NCBI RefSeq assembly: GCF_005121165.3
Contig: NZ_CP034413.3
Span: forward strand, 1,488,001-1,552,000
Direction of reading: 5' to 3'
Source: Dysosmobacter welbionis
GTDB lineage: Bacteria > Bacillota > Clostridia > Oscillospirales > Oscillospiraceae
Length of the DNA stretch: 64,000 nucleotides
In this document: piece by piece, positions 1 to 9,109 of the stretch
Layout: each line of letters begins with the position of its first letter
Position numbering within the stretch: position 1 is the first letter of the stretch
The notes under the pieces: generated by a model
What the model saw: the letters and a program-made list of their open reading frames with translations, nothing else
What the model was told of the DNA's origin: nothing
Database searches by the model: none
Made by a program: the position numbers and the translations under genes

Positions 1-1380
1 CTGGCTGACCGGGGATTTTCTTTGATTATTGGGGATGTGCCTTCCGTAAATGCTGCTATGGCAAACGGACTTCGGGGACTCCTAATTCTGTCATCAGAGG
101 ATTGTATCCGCCAGTCCGTTATTGCAGCCATCTATTATTCGGAGTTGATGGAAAAGGGGCAGGAGATCACTCAGATTTTTCAGACAGTTATTGATAATTT
201 AAAATTCCGGATTATCCTGATGGACCAGATAGGCAACGTAATTGTTGACAATCGCGCGTTTGAGATTACCGATCATCAAACCTTTAAAAAAGAGTTGTTG
301 CTATTTATTCCGGTGCTTTTGCAGCAGTCCACCGATAGGGGCTGTAAAAAAATCGGAACACAGGGAATCGAAATTATCGGCAAAAGGGTTTCTTATCGCA
401 ATCAGGACTGCTTCCTGTTCTTCATTTCACTGATGCATAAGGGATATGCCTCCCAGGCAGACATTACCATCGAAAAACCGCTTTCAGTGACACTGTCCCC
501 GGAATTTATCAATACTCTTCAAAAGAATAACCCACGGGTACAAGCGGTGGCGGAGATTGTCACCGCATCCGTGTCTCCGCCGCCTGTGTTGATTTTGGGA
601 GAATATGGTACCGGAAAAAGCAGTCTGGCCTATTATTTGCATGGCCTGCGCAAGGAGCCAATGGCTCCGTTCATCTTTGTGCGCTGCAACCTACTGACCA
701 GGAAACGCTGGAATGCATTTTTGGATAAAACTGCATCACCTTTGAATGAAAACGGATGCACATTATATCTGGAGAACATTCACTTACTTCCAATAGAACT
801 GCAGCAGGAGTTGAGCGCCTACATAGTTGATTCTGCTGCGGATCAGCGGCACTTTATTATCGCTTCGGCAACGAATAGGATCCACCATCTTCTGTCCAAT
901 GACCAGTTCTTGTATCCGTTGTACCAGAAGATTTCGTCTCTCCATGTAATCCTGGCACCTCTACGGGAATTTCCTGATTCCATTACGGACTTCTCACAGA
1001 TTTTTTTAACTGCGGCAAATCAAGAATATCAAAAGAGTATCCGGGGATTTGAAGAAGGGGTCGTGGCTCTGCTGGAACAGCAGCATTGGAATACCAATTT
1101 ATCCCAGTTAAAAACGTTTATTCAGCAATTAGTGTTGACCGCACAGGGAGCACAGATTACTCTGAAAGAGGCACAGACCCTGCTTTTAAATGACAATACT
1201 ATTCCCCCGGAGGAGACGGAATACTTGAATTACAGTGGAATTGATATCACAAAACCGCTGGAGGAAATTGAGCGGGATATTATTCAGCATGTACTGATGG
1301 AGGAAAACATGAACCAGTCCGCTGCGGCAAGGCGGCTGGGAATTAGCAGAAATACGATTTGGCGTAAGCTCCATGCTTAA
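1..1380 (+). CDS. PrpR_N / AAA+ / Fis-type HTH transcription regulator, 5' truncated by window edge
   Basis: The reading frame is open from base 1 (residues LADRGFSLIIGD), so the true start lies left of the window. Residues 1-75 match the end of a PrpR_N ligand-sensing domain. An AAA+ domain follows with a Walker A variant GEYGTGKSS (about 200-208) and a Walker B-like strand CTLYLENIH (about 253-261). A Fis-type HTH ends the protein (NQSAAARRLGISRNTIWRKL, about 438-458). Canonical sigma54 activators carry a GAFTGA loop between Walker A and B. I see none here, so contact with sigma54 is doubtful and the protein may act as an ordinary regulator. Family assignment is strong; the effector (PrpR binds 2-methylcitrate) cannot be inferred. 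The following sequence is decayed, so its targets are probably upstream. Confidence 0.85.
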   Translation: MADRGFSLIIGDVPSVNAAMANGLRGLLILSSEDCIRQSVIAAIYYSELMEKGQEITQIFQTVIDNLKFRIILMDQIGNVIVDNRAFEITDHQTFKKELLLFIPVLLQQSTDRGCKKIGTQGIEIIGKRVSYRNQDCFLFFISLMHKGYASQADITIEKPLSVTLSPEFINTLQKNNPRVQAVAEIVTASVSPPPVLILGEYGTGKSSLAYYLHGLRKEPMAPFIFVRCNLLTRKRWNAFLDKTASPLNENGCTLYLENIHLLPIELQQELSAYIVDSAADQRHFIIASATNRIHHLLSNDQFLYPLYQKISSLHVILAPLREFPDSITDFSQIFLTAANQEYQKSIRGFEEGVVALLEQQHWNTNLSQLKTFIQQLVLTAQGAQITLKEAQTLLLNDNTIPPEETEYLNYSGIDITKPLEEIERDIIQHVLMEENMNQSAAARRLGISRNTIWRKLHA

Positions 1381-3086
1381 ATACGGGCGTGCAGCTGCCG
1401 GCTTAAAGTCGCTGGCGACACCATTACTAAAGGAAAATTGCGGATTGGAATGACAACCAGCTCTGGATAGGCTGCATTGCCAATAATTTTACCGGCAGTA
1501 AAGCCGCGTCATTTTTGCAAAGCCGGACTACAGGCTTTTTGTTGGATGGTACTGGAAACGGAAAAGTAGCGCTGGAACTGACCAGCAGCTGGTGTACGGT
1601 GTTGTATCCGTCATAGCTGGTCAATGGGCGCACTATGGAAACGGGGTACAGGCTGCAGAAAATTTTGACATTTACCGCTGCTGACTGGTGGTTCCGGACT
1701 ACTGGTATATCTTAGATGCCTCATCAGAAAAGGTGCGAAAAGCAAGCTGAATCTGAAAGAACTGGCGGCTAATGAGACTTTACCTCACCTAATTCTCTCT
1801 GGAAGCTATTCCGCCATGGTACAAAGGTAAGTGTAGGCTTACCTGGAAAGCAGAGTAAGTGCCGTTCGTATTGATCCCGAACAACTGCTGTCTGGTGAAC
1901 AGACGGAAACCGTACTGCAAGAAGCTATAAAATCTGCAAACAGGAGGCATTCCGCTGTAAATCCTGTTGAATTAAGTGACTGCCAGCGATCTGGCGCGGA
2001 ACGTATATCCAAGGGTTAATAAGCCGTATGGAAGTTTATGGTAGACATTGCAGTAGTTGGCGGCAAAAATCAGGCGTGGCAAGATATCGCTCCTGGCGTG
2101 CTGGAACTGTAGCCCATCGAACAGCTGGAACTAGGCCTTGTATTGAAATCTGGGAATTTCAGATATGAACAGCTTTTCCTGACAGTCTTGCGTACCGCGT
2201 GGGTTAGATATAGGCTTTATAACAATCCCGAGCAAAGATAAAAGCCCACTCCAGTTGGTTTACTCACCTCCTATACACTTTACTGCGGTACAAATTTTGA
2301 GTATTGGAGCCCAGGGAGATGCGAACAAGAAGTTGGACCTAAATGGGGAGTTTCAAGGTGCGCCTGTATGTGGCAGATCTCATCGCCCCCAAGGATAGCT
2401 TGATTCTGCCATCGTTATACCATATTCATGCAGGGATCTACACTGCTAATGAACTAGAAAACAGATGTGCTTTCCTAGAAACTCCCGTAAAACAGCTCGT
2501 TCTTCAACCGTCCTTCCTACGCAGACTGCATTGTCGGGGAAGTGACCTCCTTTGAGACATGGAGCAAGTGAGTTCAGCCTGCTCCAAGCTTTGAATTTAG
2601 CCCTACCAGCGGTAACGCCCTTCCCAGTCTAAACTGGCGATCGGATACTCGCCGCTTCTCAGCCAGCGGGGATAAGGAACTCCTAATGTCAATAACCCAT
2701 TTGACGATGAGCAAGCCCGCATGAAAATCCCGCCAAAGGGTATTTTCCACGGCTGAGCAGATCTCACCCATATAGAAATGATACCTCCGCTTTTTCTTCC
2801 GGACTAAACTGTACCATTGCTTTTCCTTTCTTCGTAAGAATACATCTCTTCCGCCTTTTTCCAGTCCATCTTTTTGTCCGCTTGCCCCTGGGGATTGGGA
2901 TGTTCTTTTTTCACTAATAAGTAATCGGAACTTTAGCCGACATAACAGAGTCAGACCACAGCTTGTACCACAGGAGTTTGTGGAACAAGCGGATTTTGCA
3001 CAGTAAATCACGCCCGGGAAACAATTGAAATGGAGCAGAAATGATTAAAAACCGCCGGAAACAATCAAAAAAGTTTCATAAAGCTG
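1381..3086. pseudogene. Decayed region without intact genes
   Basis: About 1.7 kb with only short open frames and many stops. Short protein-like stretches appear in changing frames, for example NNFTGSKAASFLQSRTTGF near 1470-1540 (+), ADLIAPKDSLILPSLYHIH near 2370-2430 (+), and a minus-strand stretch containing VKKEHPNPQGQADKKMDW near 2870-2920. These resemble coding sequence eroded by frameshifts and stops rather than spacer. I cannot name the parent genes. The region ends at the tRNA 3' fragment at 3087, which fits relics of an integrated element. Confidence 0.4.
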
Positions 3087-3130
3087 TTCACACGCAGGAG
3101 GTTACTGGTTCGAGTCCAGTAGTCTCCGTC
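3087..3130 (+). repeat. 3' part of tRNA-Val(CAC), att-like copy 1
   Basis: The sequence begins inside an anticodon loop (TTCACAC, anticodon CAC). It continues through the 3' anticodon stem (GCAGG), a perfect T-arm (ACTGGTTCGAGTCCAGT) and the 3' acceptor strand (AGTCTCC). No 5' half (D-arm, acceptor 5' strand) is present upstream, so this is not a working tRNA. A tRNA 3' end next to mobile DNA is the usual scar of tyrosine-integrase insertion. A near copy lies at 11391-11432, also followed by a similar hairpin terminator. Confidence 0.75.
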
Positions 3131-3131
3131 G

Positions 3132-3168
3132 AAAAGTTCCTGATTTATGTAAAATCAGGGACTTTTCT
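3132..3168 (+). terminator. Terminator after tRNA fragment copy 1
   Basis: AAAAGTTCCTGATTT pairs with AAATCAGGGACTTTT around a short loop and is followed by CTTTTATT. The stem is almost the same as the one behind tRNA copy 2 (11436-11471), so tRNA end and terminator were duplicated together. Confidence 0.7.
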
Positions 3169-3289
3169 TTTATTCGTCTCAAAAAACATGCTTAAACTTT
3201 TAGCTTCTTCTCCGACCAATACGGCGATAGTATCTGATAGAGCTGGACAGTGTCGGGCAGGAAATCCCTGCCCGGTGCTGCCGTAATGG

Positions 3290-3976
3290 TTACAGTCTTT
3301 TTGTATGGCCAGAAAAAATCCGGCCTTCCATCTCACACGCGTCTGCAAGCTCTTTGGCGAGCTTTTTGATCGGAAAGTCTGGTGCGGTTTGTATAATGAG
3401 TACCAAATGTCCCCAATCCACATGCAGGTTTAGAAGAGCGCTCTTCTCCGGAGTCGAACCTTCATCAAAATGAAGAGGAAACTCTTTTTTCAGAATAGAA
3501 CAATTCAGATAGACATCCGCCCGGGGAATCTCTGGTTGGATACACTGATAGAGCGATGTATACAATCCTTTGGGCAGCCGGCAGCCGGTCAAAGAGAAAT
3601 ATATGCCTTTCCCCTTTGCCCACCTCCTCTTCTTTGAACCAACGGCACTGTTCCAACGCCATTTGGCGCAGTTCTGGAAAGCGCGCCTCCCACAGGGCAC
3701 AGGTATGTCCGGTATAGTCCGACACGGTCAGCGCCACAGGTAGCCCGGCACTGACCTCTTCCACAGTGGCTGTACAATCGTATGGAAGGGGCGCAGTGCT
3801 TCCTCCTGTTCGGCCGAGGCCGCCAGCGCCCCATATCCTCCGGGTAGTCCGTATGATCCCATCATACCGGCAGTTGCTTCCTCTGCCCGGAACGCTCCGG
3901 GCATCAGCCAAAACTCCCCTAGGTGCAGTTCGTTAAGCAACCTGTCAGTTCTTTCTTTTCGTTTTCGGAAAACCAT
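3290..3976 (-). pseudogene. Frameshifted unknown protein, putative immunity partner of the upstream toxin-like gene
   Basis: Three overlapping minus-strand frames join into one protein of about 225 aa. It starts MVFRKRKERTDRLLNELHLG at 3976, shifts frame near 3795 (a C run: ALRP then LPYDCTATVEEVSAG), shifts again near 3610 (KGIYFSLTGCRLPKG), and ends with the frame stopping at 3290. I do not recognise the family. No signal peptide or membrane segment is visible. It starts 3 bases after the stop of the toxin-like gene (3979-5298), so the two are co-transcribed and probably coupled. Small soluble genes immediately downstream of toxin-like genes are often immunity proteins; that role is inference from position only. 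Confidence 0.45.
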
Positions 3977-3978
3977 AG

Positions 3979-5298
3979 TTACTCTCCCACATCTGTGATA
4001 TCAATTACCCATTTTCTCAAAGAGGAACCTGCAACACCAAGGAGCAATCCGCCGGCAATCCCGCCCACAGCAGTGCCAAGTCCCGGCAAAATTGCCGTAC
4101 CGATTGCAGCACCTGCCAGAGCGCCGCCTTTGGCGCCGAGTGCACCTCCTGCCCAACTGCCGCCAATACTTGCAGCTGTACTATAAGTCTTTTTGCCAAT
4201 TTTCTGATGGGCGTCATGCAGATCTCCGTCAATGACATCACATAGCCCCAAAGCATCCAGTGCTGCACCCGCGACCAACAGCACTCTCCCTGCGATCCTG
4301 ACTACTTTGGAAATCTCGGTATGATCCAGTCCGGATGGAAGCCTTTTCTGCCACGCCGAAGCATTTGTGAGAGGATCCACATTGATAAGGTAATAGCTTG
4401 TATTCCCTCTATGGGAGTGCAAATCGGCACCGAAAAGCGGCATATTACTTCCAAAGAATACAAAATATGGAAAATCCCGTCCATTCCGTGCGATTTTTGT
4501 TGCAGCCAGAATCCTCGTCCAACTGCTTTGGAGCGGGTCAAGCCATGCCAGAGTTGGAAAGGTGCCTCGCGCTAATTCAGCCAGAAAGCTCTCACGAGCA
4601 CCGTCAGTCTTTTTTCCGCAAACTCCGTCCTCCAGCAGCCGCTCGCCTAAATTCAATTCGTCGAGTTCTTGCTGCATTGCCACCCACAAACCATGCCAGC
4701 CGCTCGATCATGCTGTCAGAAATGCCTGTGCTGATCCCGCAGTGTTCCAGTTCGCTAACAGCGGCATGCAGGTTGCGGGCTGTATCGTCTGTGATATAGT
4801 TGTTCTCTCGTTCGTTTTGCGATAAATCCCGCTGTAATTGGCGCACGATATCTTCCAAGGAGCCCTTTATGCCTCCATCGTAGTCATCGCTGCATATGGC
4901 AGGAAGATCCTGCAAAGGGACTTTCCGTTCCGCATAGTTCAGATATTCTCTGCTGCCAATGGAATACCCACAACGCCCCCGCAGATCTGCCGATTTATTG
5001 TTGCTGCGGTATGTGTTCAGTACATCCCGTAAGAATTCTTTATCCTTTCCCTGTGAAATATCCTGCGGAAATGCAGTCTTTCTTGCATCCCTCCCGCCGC
5101 AAAGGAAATACTCCAATCCACAGCCTTTTGAAGTAAATCAAGACACTCACTGGTAAAGAAGTCCGAACCGCTCTTAATTTTTTGAATTGCTGTTTGGATA
5201 GCCCGATCATCACGAAAAGAACTGCCTGGGAGATAAAAAGAGGATAGATTCAGGATTTCTATGCAGTCACTGCTATGGCTGCAAAAACTGCGGGACAT
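3979..5298 (-). pseudogene. Frameshifted polymorphic-toxin-like protein with C-terminal glycine-zipper segment
   Basis: Two frame changes, near 5090 (GGG run) and near 4680, interrupt one protein of about 440 aa. The N-terminal two thirds are helical and polar (for example EDIVRQLQRDLSQNEREN). The last 70 residues form a glycine/alanine-rich amphipathic segment (GGSWAGGALGAKGGALAGA, then GTAVGGIAGGLLLGVAGSS). Such glycine-zipper tails occur in membrane-active domains of polymorphic toxins and bacteriocin-like proteins. A small helical protein precedes it and a small soluble gene follows, an arrangement like type VII LXG effector loci (helical partner, toxin, immunity). I see no clear LXG domain, so the secretion route is unproven. 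Confidence 0.45.
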
Positions 5299-5308
5299 CC
5301 TGCATACA

Positions 5309-5575
5309 TCATATTAGTGATTGTACCTGCTTGGCAAGTGCGCTCCTTCGATCAGAGGATATATTGCGAATGACGTTTATGTGTTCCTGCAAGTCGTCGT
5401 AGATCTCTTCCACTGCGGCGCCGGCACGGTTCCCCATCTCCCGTAATGTTTCGTGGTAATTCGTTTCTGACGGTCTTTGCATCAGCGTGCCAAAAAAAGC
5501 GGCGCGGTTTACGCGGTTCCAATATTCACCGCTCCCCAGAACAGCGCCGTTTTCACCAGTTGCCTCCTTGCTCAT
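5309..5575 (-). CDS. Small helical protein upstream of toxin-like gene (possible secretion partner)
   Basis: 88-aa product starting at the ATG at 5575 behind a good RBS (AGGAAGGA); the open frame extends further upstream but without an RBS. It begins MSKEATGENGAVLGSGEYW and continues as two long charged helices (NYHETLREMGNRAGAAVEEI, YDDLQEHINVIRNISSDRR). Its size, lack of signal peptide and position in front of a toxin-like gene resemble WXG100-like or Lap partner proteins of type VII effectors. It lacks an obvious WXG turn, so this is a hypothesis. The stop at 5309 lies 10 bases before the next gene. Confidence 0.5.
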   Translation of the reverse strand: MSKEATGENGAVLGSGEYWNRVNRAAFFGTLMQRPSETNYHETLREMGNRAGAAVEEIYDDLQEHINVIRNISSDRRSALAKQVQSLI

Positions 5576-5786
5576 AGGTTTCCTTCCTGAGAGTTTTCTC
5601 AAATACAGGCTTACGTATGAAGAAAACTGCATGTTTATTCTAACCTCTTTGAGATCAAAGAGCCCTGCAACCAACTGCCGCCCCAGATCGAATAGGGTCT
5701 ATATCCAGGTCGACTGGTATAAGAGACAAAAGATCTCTCCGTTTTTTGGTTAGTCAGCCAAATCAGAGAAACAAAAGGTAAAATTA

Positions 5787-5815
5787 TTGACAAAAGATAA
5801 AATGAAATTTATTAT
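5787..5815 (+). promoter_or_regulatory. Sigma-A promoter of the TRAP operon
   Basis: TTGACA (5787-5792), 17-bp spacer, TATTAT (5810-5815). It lies about 75 bases before dctQ in an AT-rich intergenic region and is the best promoter match in this part of the window. Confidence 0.75.
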
Positions 5816-5826
5816 TTAACTATCAG

Positions 5827-5837
5827 CTGTCAGACAG
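5827..5837. promoter_or_regulatory. Candidate GntR (FadR-type) operator
   Basis: Perfect odd palindrome CTGTC-A-GACAG starting just past the predicted transcription start of the TRAP operon. The core GTC-N-GAC fits the GTM-N-KAC pattern described for FadR-subfamily GntR operators. A FadR-type GntR gene lies at 9110-9820 in the same unit, so repression of the operon by that protein is a reasonable inference. Confidence 0.45.
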
Positions 5838-5887
5838 ATGACGTCCTATCGATTAGTTATTAGGGAGAACTTTTTAAGGAGGGCAAT

Positions 5888-6370
5888 ATGAAAAAACTTC
5901 GATGGACTTGGGACAATTTTGAGGAAGTTCTGCTGTGCATCATCATTACGGTCATCACGCTAGTATCAGGATTGCAGGTAGTTTGCCGTTATTTGTTCAA
6001 CAACTCCCTGACCTGGAGCGAAGAAGTGAGCAGATATTTATTTGTGTGGACGGGCTTTCTCACACTGAGTCTTTCCATCAAGTGCCGCTCCATCATCTCC
6101 ATTGACGCTTTCGTATTGTGGATGCCGCGGCGCGTTCGGGCGGGATTGAATATGGTGGTGTACCTGTTCTGCTCCGTGGTGTTTGCTATGCTGTCGGTCA
6201 ACGCCTGGCACATGGTGACGTCCTCCGCCGGACAGACCAGCCCTGCTCTGGGATTACCCCTGGCGATCGTCTATGCGGGTCCCCTGTTGGGTCTGACTCT
6301 CTCCATTTTCCGGTCTTTGGGCCGGATCGTGGCGGAAACCAAAATCGTAATCGGAAAGGAGGCGCCCTAA
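5888..6370 (+). CDS. dctQ: TRAP transporter small membrane subunit (DctQ)
   Basis: 160 aa, usual for DctQ, with four predicted membrane helices (for example VLLCIIITVITLVSGLQVV near 15-35). It carries the family signature around TWSEEVSRYLFVWTGFL at about 42-58. It starts at the ATG behind AAGGAGGG. DctQ bridges the solute-binding protein and the large permease in Na+-driven uptake of organic acids. The stop codon directly abuts the dctM start, showing a tight operon. Confidence 0.93.
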   Translation: MKKLRWTWDNFEEVLLCIIITVITLVSGLQVVCRYLFNNSLTWSEEVSRYLFVWTGFLTLSLSIKCRSIISIDAFVLWMPRRVRAGLNMVVYLFCSVVFAMLSVNAWHMVTSSAGQTSPALGLPLAIVYAGPLLGLTLSIFRSLGRIVAETKIVIGKEAP

Positions 6371-7662
6371 ATGTCTCTGGCGTTGTTTTTCGGAGTATTG
6401 GTCCTTCTGCTGGTACTGACGGTACCCATCTGTGTATCTTTCGCGTTTGTGACGTTGCTTCCCTCCATTGTGGACGCCAGTTTCCCCTATACGGCGGACG
6501 CTGCGGTCCGCTCCATGGTGAGTGGTTTAAACAACTTCCCCCTGCTTGCGATTCCCCTGTTTATCATCGCTGGCGTGATCATGGCGAAGGGGCAGATTTC
6601 TGAGCGGCTGTTCAATGTGTTCTCGTATTTTGTCGGCAACAGAACAGCGGGTCTCCCCTGCGCGGTGACCATTACATGCCTGTTCTACGGTGCCATCTCC
6701 GGTTCCGGCCCCGCTACTACCGCGGCCGTGGGTTCTATGTGCATCCCCCTGCTGACCAGTGTGGGCTATGACCTGACCTTTGCCACCGCACTGGTGGCCG
6801 TGTCCGGCAGTCTGGGCATCATCATTCCCCCAGTATCCCCTACATCATGTACTGCAACGCCTCCGGCGCCTCCATTTCCGAGCTGTTCCTGGCCGGTTTC
6901 CTGCCTGGTGTGCTGATCGCCCTGTGCCTGATGGTCTATTCTTACATCTACTGTAAGATCCATGGAGAGGATAAGGACAAGCTCAACGCCAAATGCATGG
7001 AACTGCGGGCAAAAGGCCTGGGCACAGTGCTCAAAGAGGGCTTCTGGGCGCTGATGTCCCCCGTCATCATTCTGGGCGGCATCTACGGCGGCATCTGCTC
7101 CCCCACAGAGGCGGCTACCATCTCCATCTTCTACTCTCTGATCGTCAGCTTGTTTATCTATCGCACCATCAAGATCCGGGATCTTCCGAAAATCATGCTG
7201 GAAGGCATTCATTCCTATGCCCCTATCCTCATCATTCTATCCGCGGCCGTGGCCTTTGCCCGTGTAATCACGCTGATGAATGTAGCCACCATCGTCAGCG
7301 AGGCGGTGCTCAGTGCCATCTCCTCCAAGGTGGTTATCCTGCTGCTGATCAACGTACTGTTGCTGTTTGTGGGCATGATCATGGATACCGGTCCGGCAAT
7401 CCTGGTGTTTACCCCCGTGCTGCTGCCGGTGGCGGAGGCCATCGGGGTCGATCCCATCCACTTCGGCATCATCATGTGCGTGAACTTGGCCATCGGCTTT
7501 GTGACCCCGCCCATGGGCGCCAACCTGTTTGTGGCCAGCAACCTCTCAAAAGTATCTGTGTTCGATATCGCCAGAAAGGCAGTTCCCTTTATCCTGGCGT
7601 TCCTGATCGCCTTGCTGCTGATCACTTTCGTGCCCCAGATCAGCATGTTCTTGCTGCAGTAA
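6371..7662 (+). CDS. dctM: TRAP transporter large permease (DctM), frame broken at a C run
   Basis: The N-terminal frame (MSLALFFGVLVLLLVLTVPI) ends prematurely. The C-terminal frame resumes at about 6847 as MYCNASGASISELFLAGFLP. Adding one C to CCCCC at 6827-6831 restores the family motif GIIIPPSIPYIMYCN and gives a 430-aa protein, the normal DctM length with about 12 helices. The conserved GANLFVASN near the C-terminus is intact. Both halves show full coding quality, so the gene is either very recently broken or, more likely, affected by a base-calling error. It imports the DctP-bound substrate using an ion gradient. Confidence 0.9.
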
Positions 7663-7718
7663 GAGCTCCGGGCAGCTGCCCGTTCATAGTTCTAATTATT
7701 TTTAAGGAGGATATTCCC

Positions 7719-8759
7719 ATGAAAAAGTTATTGGCTCTGCTTTTATCCCTGGCAATGGCATTGTCTCTGGCCGCCTGCGGCGGCGGAGAGACTGCACAGC
7801 AGGAGCCTGGCGGGGATGCCGCCGGGGAAACTTACAGCTTCTCTGTAGGCACCAACACTGCGGAGGATTCCGTCAACCATTTGCTGGCAGCCAAGTTTAA
7901 GGAGTTGATCGAAGATCGCTCTGATGGTGCTGTCACCGTGACACTGTATGAAAACGGCGCCCTGGGCGGCGACGCGGAGCTGACGGAGTCCTGCATTGCC
8001 GGTTCCGTGGACTTCATCGTGGGCATGACCGGCTCTCTGGTGAACTATATCCCTGAGGCCGCCCTGTTCGACCTGCCCAACGTGTTCCCCGACCTGGAAA
8101 CCGCCCGGGAAGTGCTGGACGGCCCCATTCTGGCGGAGCTGCAGGCCGCCTATGAAGCCGGCGGACTGAAGCTGTTCGGCTATGCCGATTCCGGTTTCCG
8201 CGTCATGACCAGCAGCAAGGCGGTCCGCCAGATGTCTGATTTCTCCGGCATCAAGATCCGTACCATGGAGAATCCCAACCACATCGCCTACTGGCAGGCT
8301 CTGGGCGCCAACCCCACTCCCGCTGACTTCAGCGAGTTGTATATGTCCCTGGAGCAAGGTACTCTGGACGCTCAGGAGAACCCCTATGACCTGATCGTGG
8401 CCAACAAGCTGTATGAGCCCCAGGCCTATGTCATTGAGACCAATCATCTGCTGCACACTCTGAACATGGTGGGCAGCAAGGCCACCTATGACGCCCTGCC
8501 CGCTGATATCCAGCAGTTGGTCAGTGAGTGCGCTGCTGAGGCCCATCAGTATGCCCGTCAAATGGCCGACGAGCGCATCGAAGGACAGAAGTCCACCATT
8601 CAGGATGCCGGCCTGGAGATCATCACTCTGGAGCCCGCCATGATTCAGGAGATGGCTGATGTCTCCGCCAACGTCTACGATCTGGTCCGCGAACAAATCG
8701 GCACCGATCTGGTGGACAGCCTGCTGGCACAGGTGGAAACTGCTTCCGTTGCGGAATAA
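7719..8759 (+). CDS. dctP: TRAP transporter solute-binding lipoprotein (DctP)
   Basis: 346 aa starting at the ATG behind AAGGAGG; an in-frame open extension far upstream is an out-of-frame reading of dctM. Residues 1-20 are a lipoprotein signal ending in LSLAACGGG, so the protein is anchored outside the membrane. The mature part has the DctP fold signatures, including the conserved arginine region GIKIRTMENPNHIAYWQALG and the YMSLEQGTLDAQENP hinge. It captures the substrate, probably a sugar acid given the adjacent dehydratase gene. It follows dctM by 56 bases and ends at a strong terminator. Confidence 0.93.
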   Translation: MKKLLALLLSLAMALSLAACGGGETAQQEPGGDAAGETYSFSVGTNTAEDSVNHLLAAKFKELIEDRSDGAVTVTLYENGALGGDAELTESCIAGSVDFIVGMTGSLVNYIPEAALFDLPNVFPDLETAREVLDGPILAELQAAYEAGGLKLFGYADSGFRVMTSSKAVRQMSDFSGIKIRTMENPNHIAYWQALGANPTPADFSELYMSLEQGTLDAQENPYDLIVANKLYEPQAYVIETNHLLHTLNMVGSKATYDALPADIQQLVSECAAEAHQYARQMADERIEGQKSTIQDAGLEIITLEPAMIQEMADVSANVYDLVREQIGTDLVDSLLAQVETASVAE

Positions 8760-8767
8760 GCAATATA

Positions 8768-8806
8768 GAGAGGGCAGGGGGTGTGAAAAGCCCCCCTGCC
8801 TCTTTC
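8768..8806 (+). terminator. Rho-independent terminator after dctP
   Basis: Stem GGCAGGGGG / CCCCCTGCC with loop TGTGAAAAGC, followed by TCTTTC. It separates the transporter transcript from the gntR-dehydratase transcript. Confidence 0.75.
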
Positions 8807-9016
8807 AAAATCATTTTGGCCCCGAATGTTTGGCTACTGTCCCACCTGACCGATGAGCCGGAGCCGGTGATGAGACTGGCGGTGCGGATCGCACTGTTTC
8901 CGGATTGGTCTTCTCTGGACAGCAGAAAGAGAATATGAGGCAGAGTGTTCAGAGAGCTGTGAATCGATTTCCTTGGTCCTGTGCAGAAGACTCTGGATTT
9001 TGGGCGAAACCCAGCC

Positions 9017-9045
9017 TTGACAATGCTTGTATTTGTTAGGATAAT
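9017..9045 (+). promoter_or_regulatory. Sigma-A promoter of the gntR-dehydratase pair
   Basis: TTGACA (9017-9022), 17-bp spacer, GATAAT (9040-9045), about 65 bases before the gntR start codon. Confidence 0.7.
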
Positions 9046-9057
9046 TTTGTAAAGGAT

Positions 9058-9076
9058 TGTATGCATTTTCCATACA
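9058..9076. promoter_or_regulatory. Inverted repeat in the gntR leader, possible autoregulatory operator
   Basis: TGTATG and CATACA face each other across 7 bases, just past the predicted transcription start of gntR. The position suits autorepression. The sequence differs from the palindrome before dctQ (5827-5837), so one or both may not be GntR sites. Confidence 0.35.
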
Positions 9077-9109
9077 TACCAAACTTTGACAAAAGGTACG
9101 GTGGACTTT

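Noticed and set aside
3087-3130. Functional tRNA gene
   Set aside because: D-arm, 5' acceptor strand and 5' anticodon stem are absent; only the 3' part is present, as at 11391.
6993-7718. N-terminal extension of the DctP frame
   Set aside because: Out-of-frame reading of dctM; the signal peptide and RBS at 7719 mark the true start.
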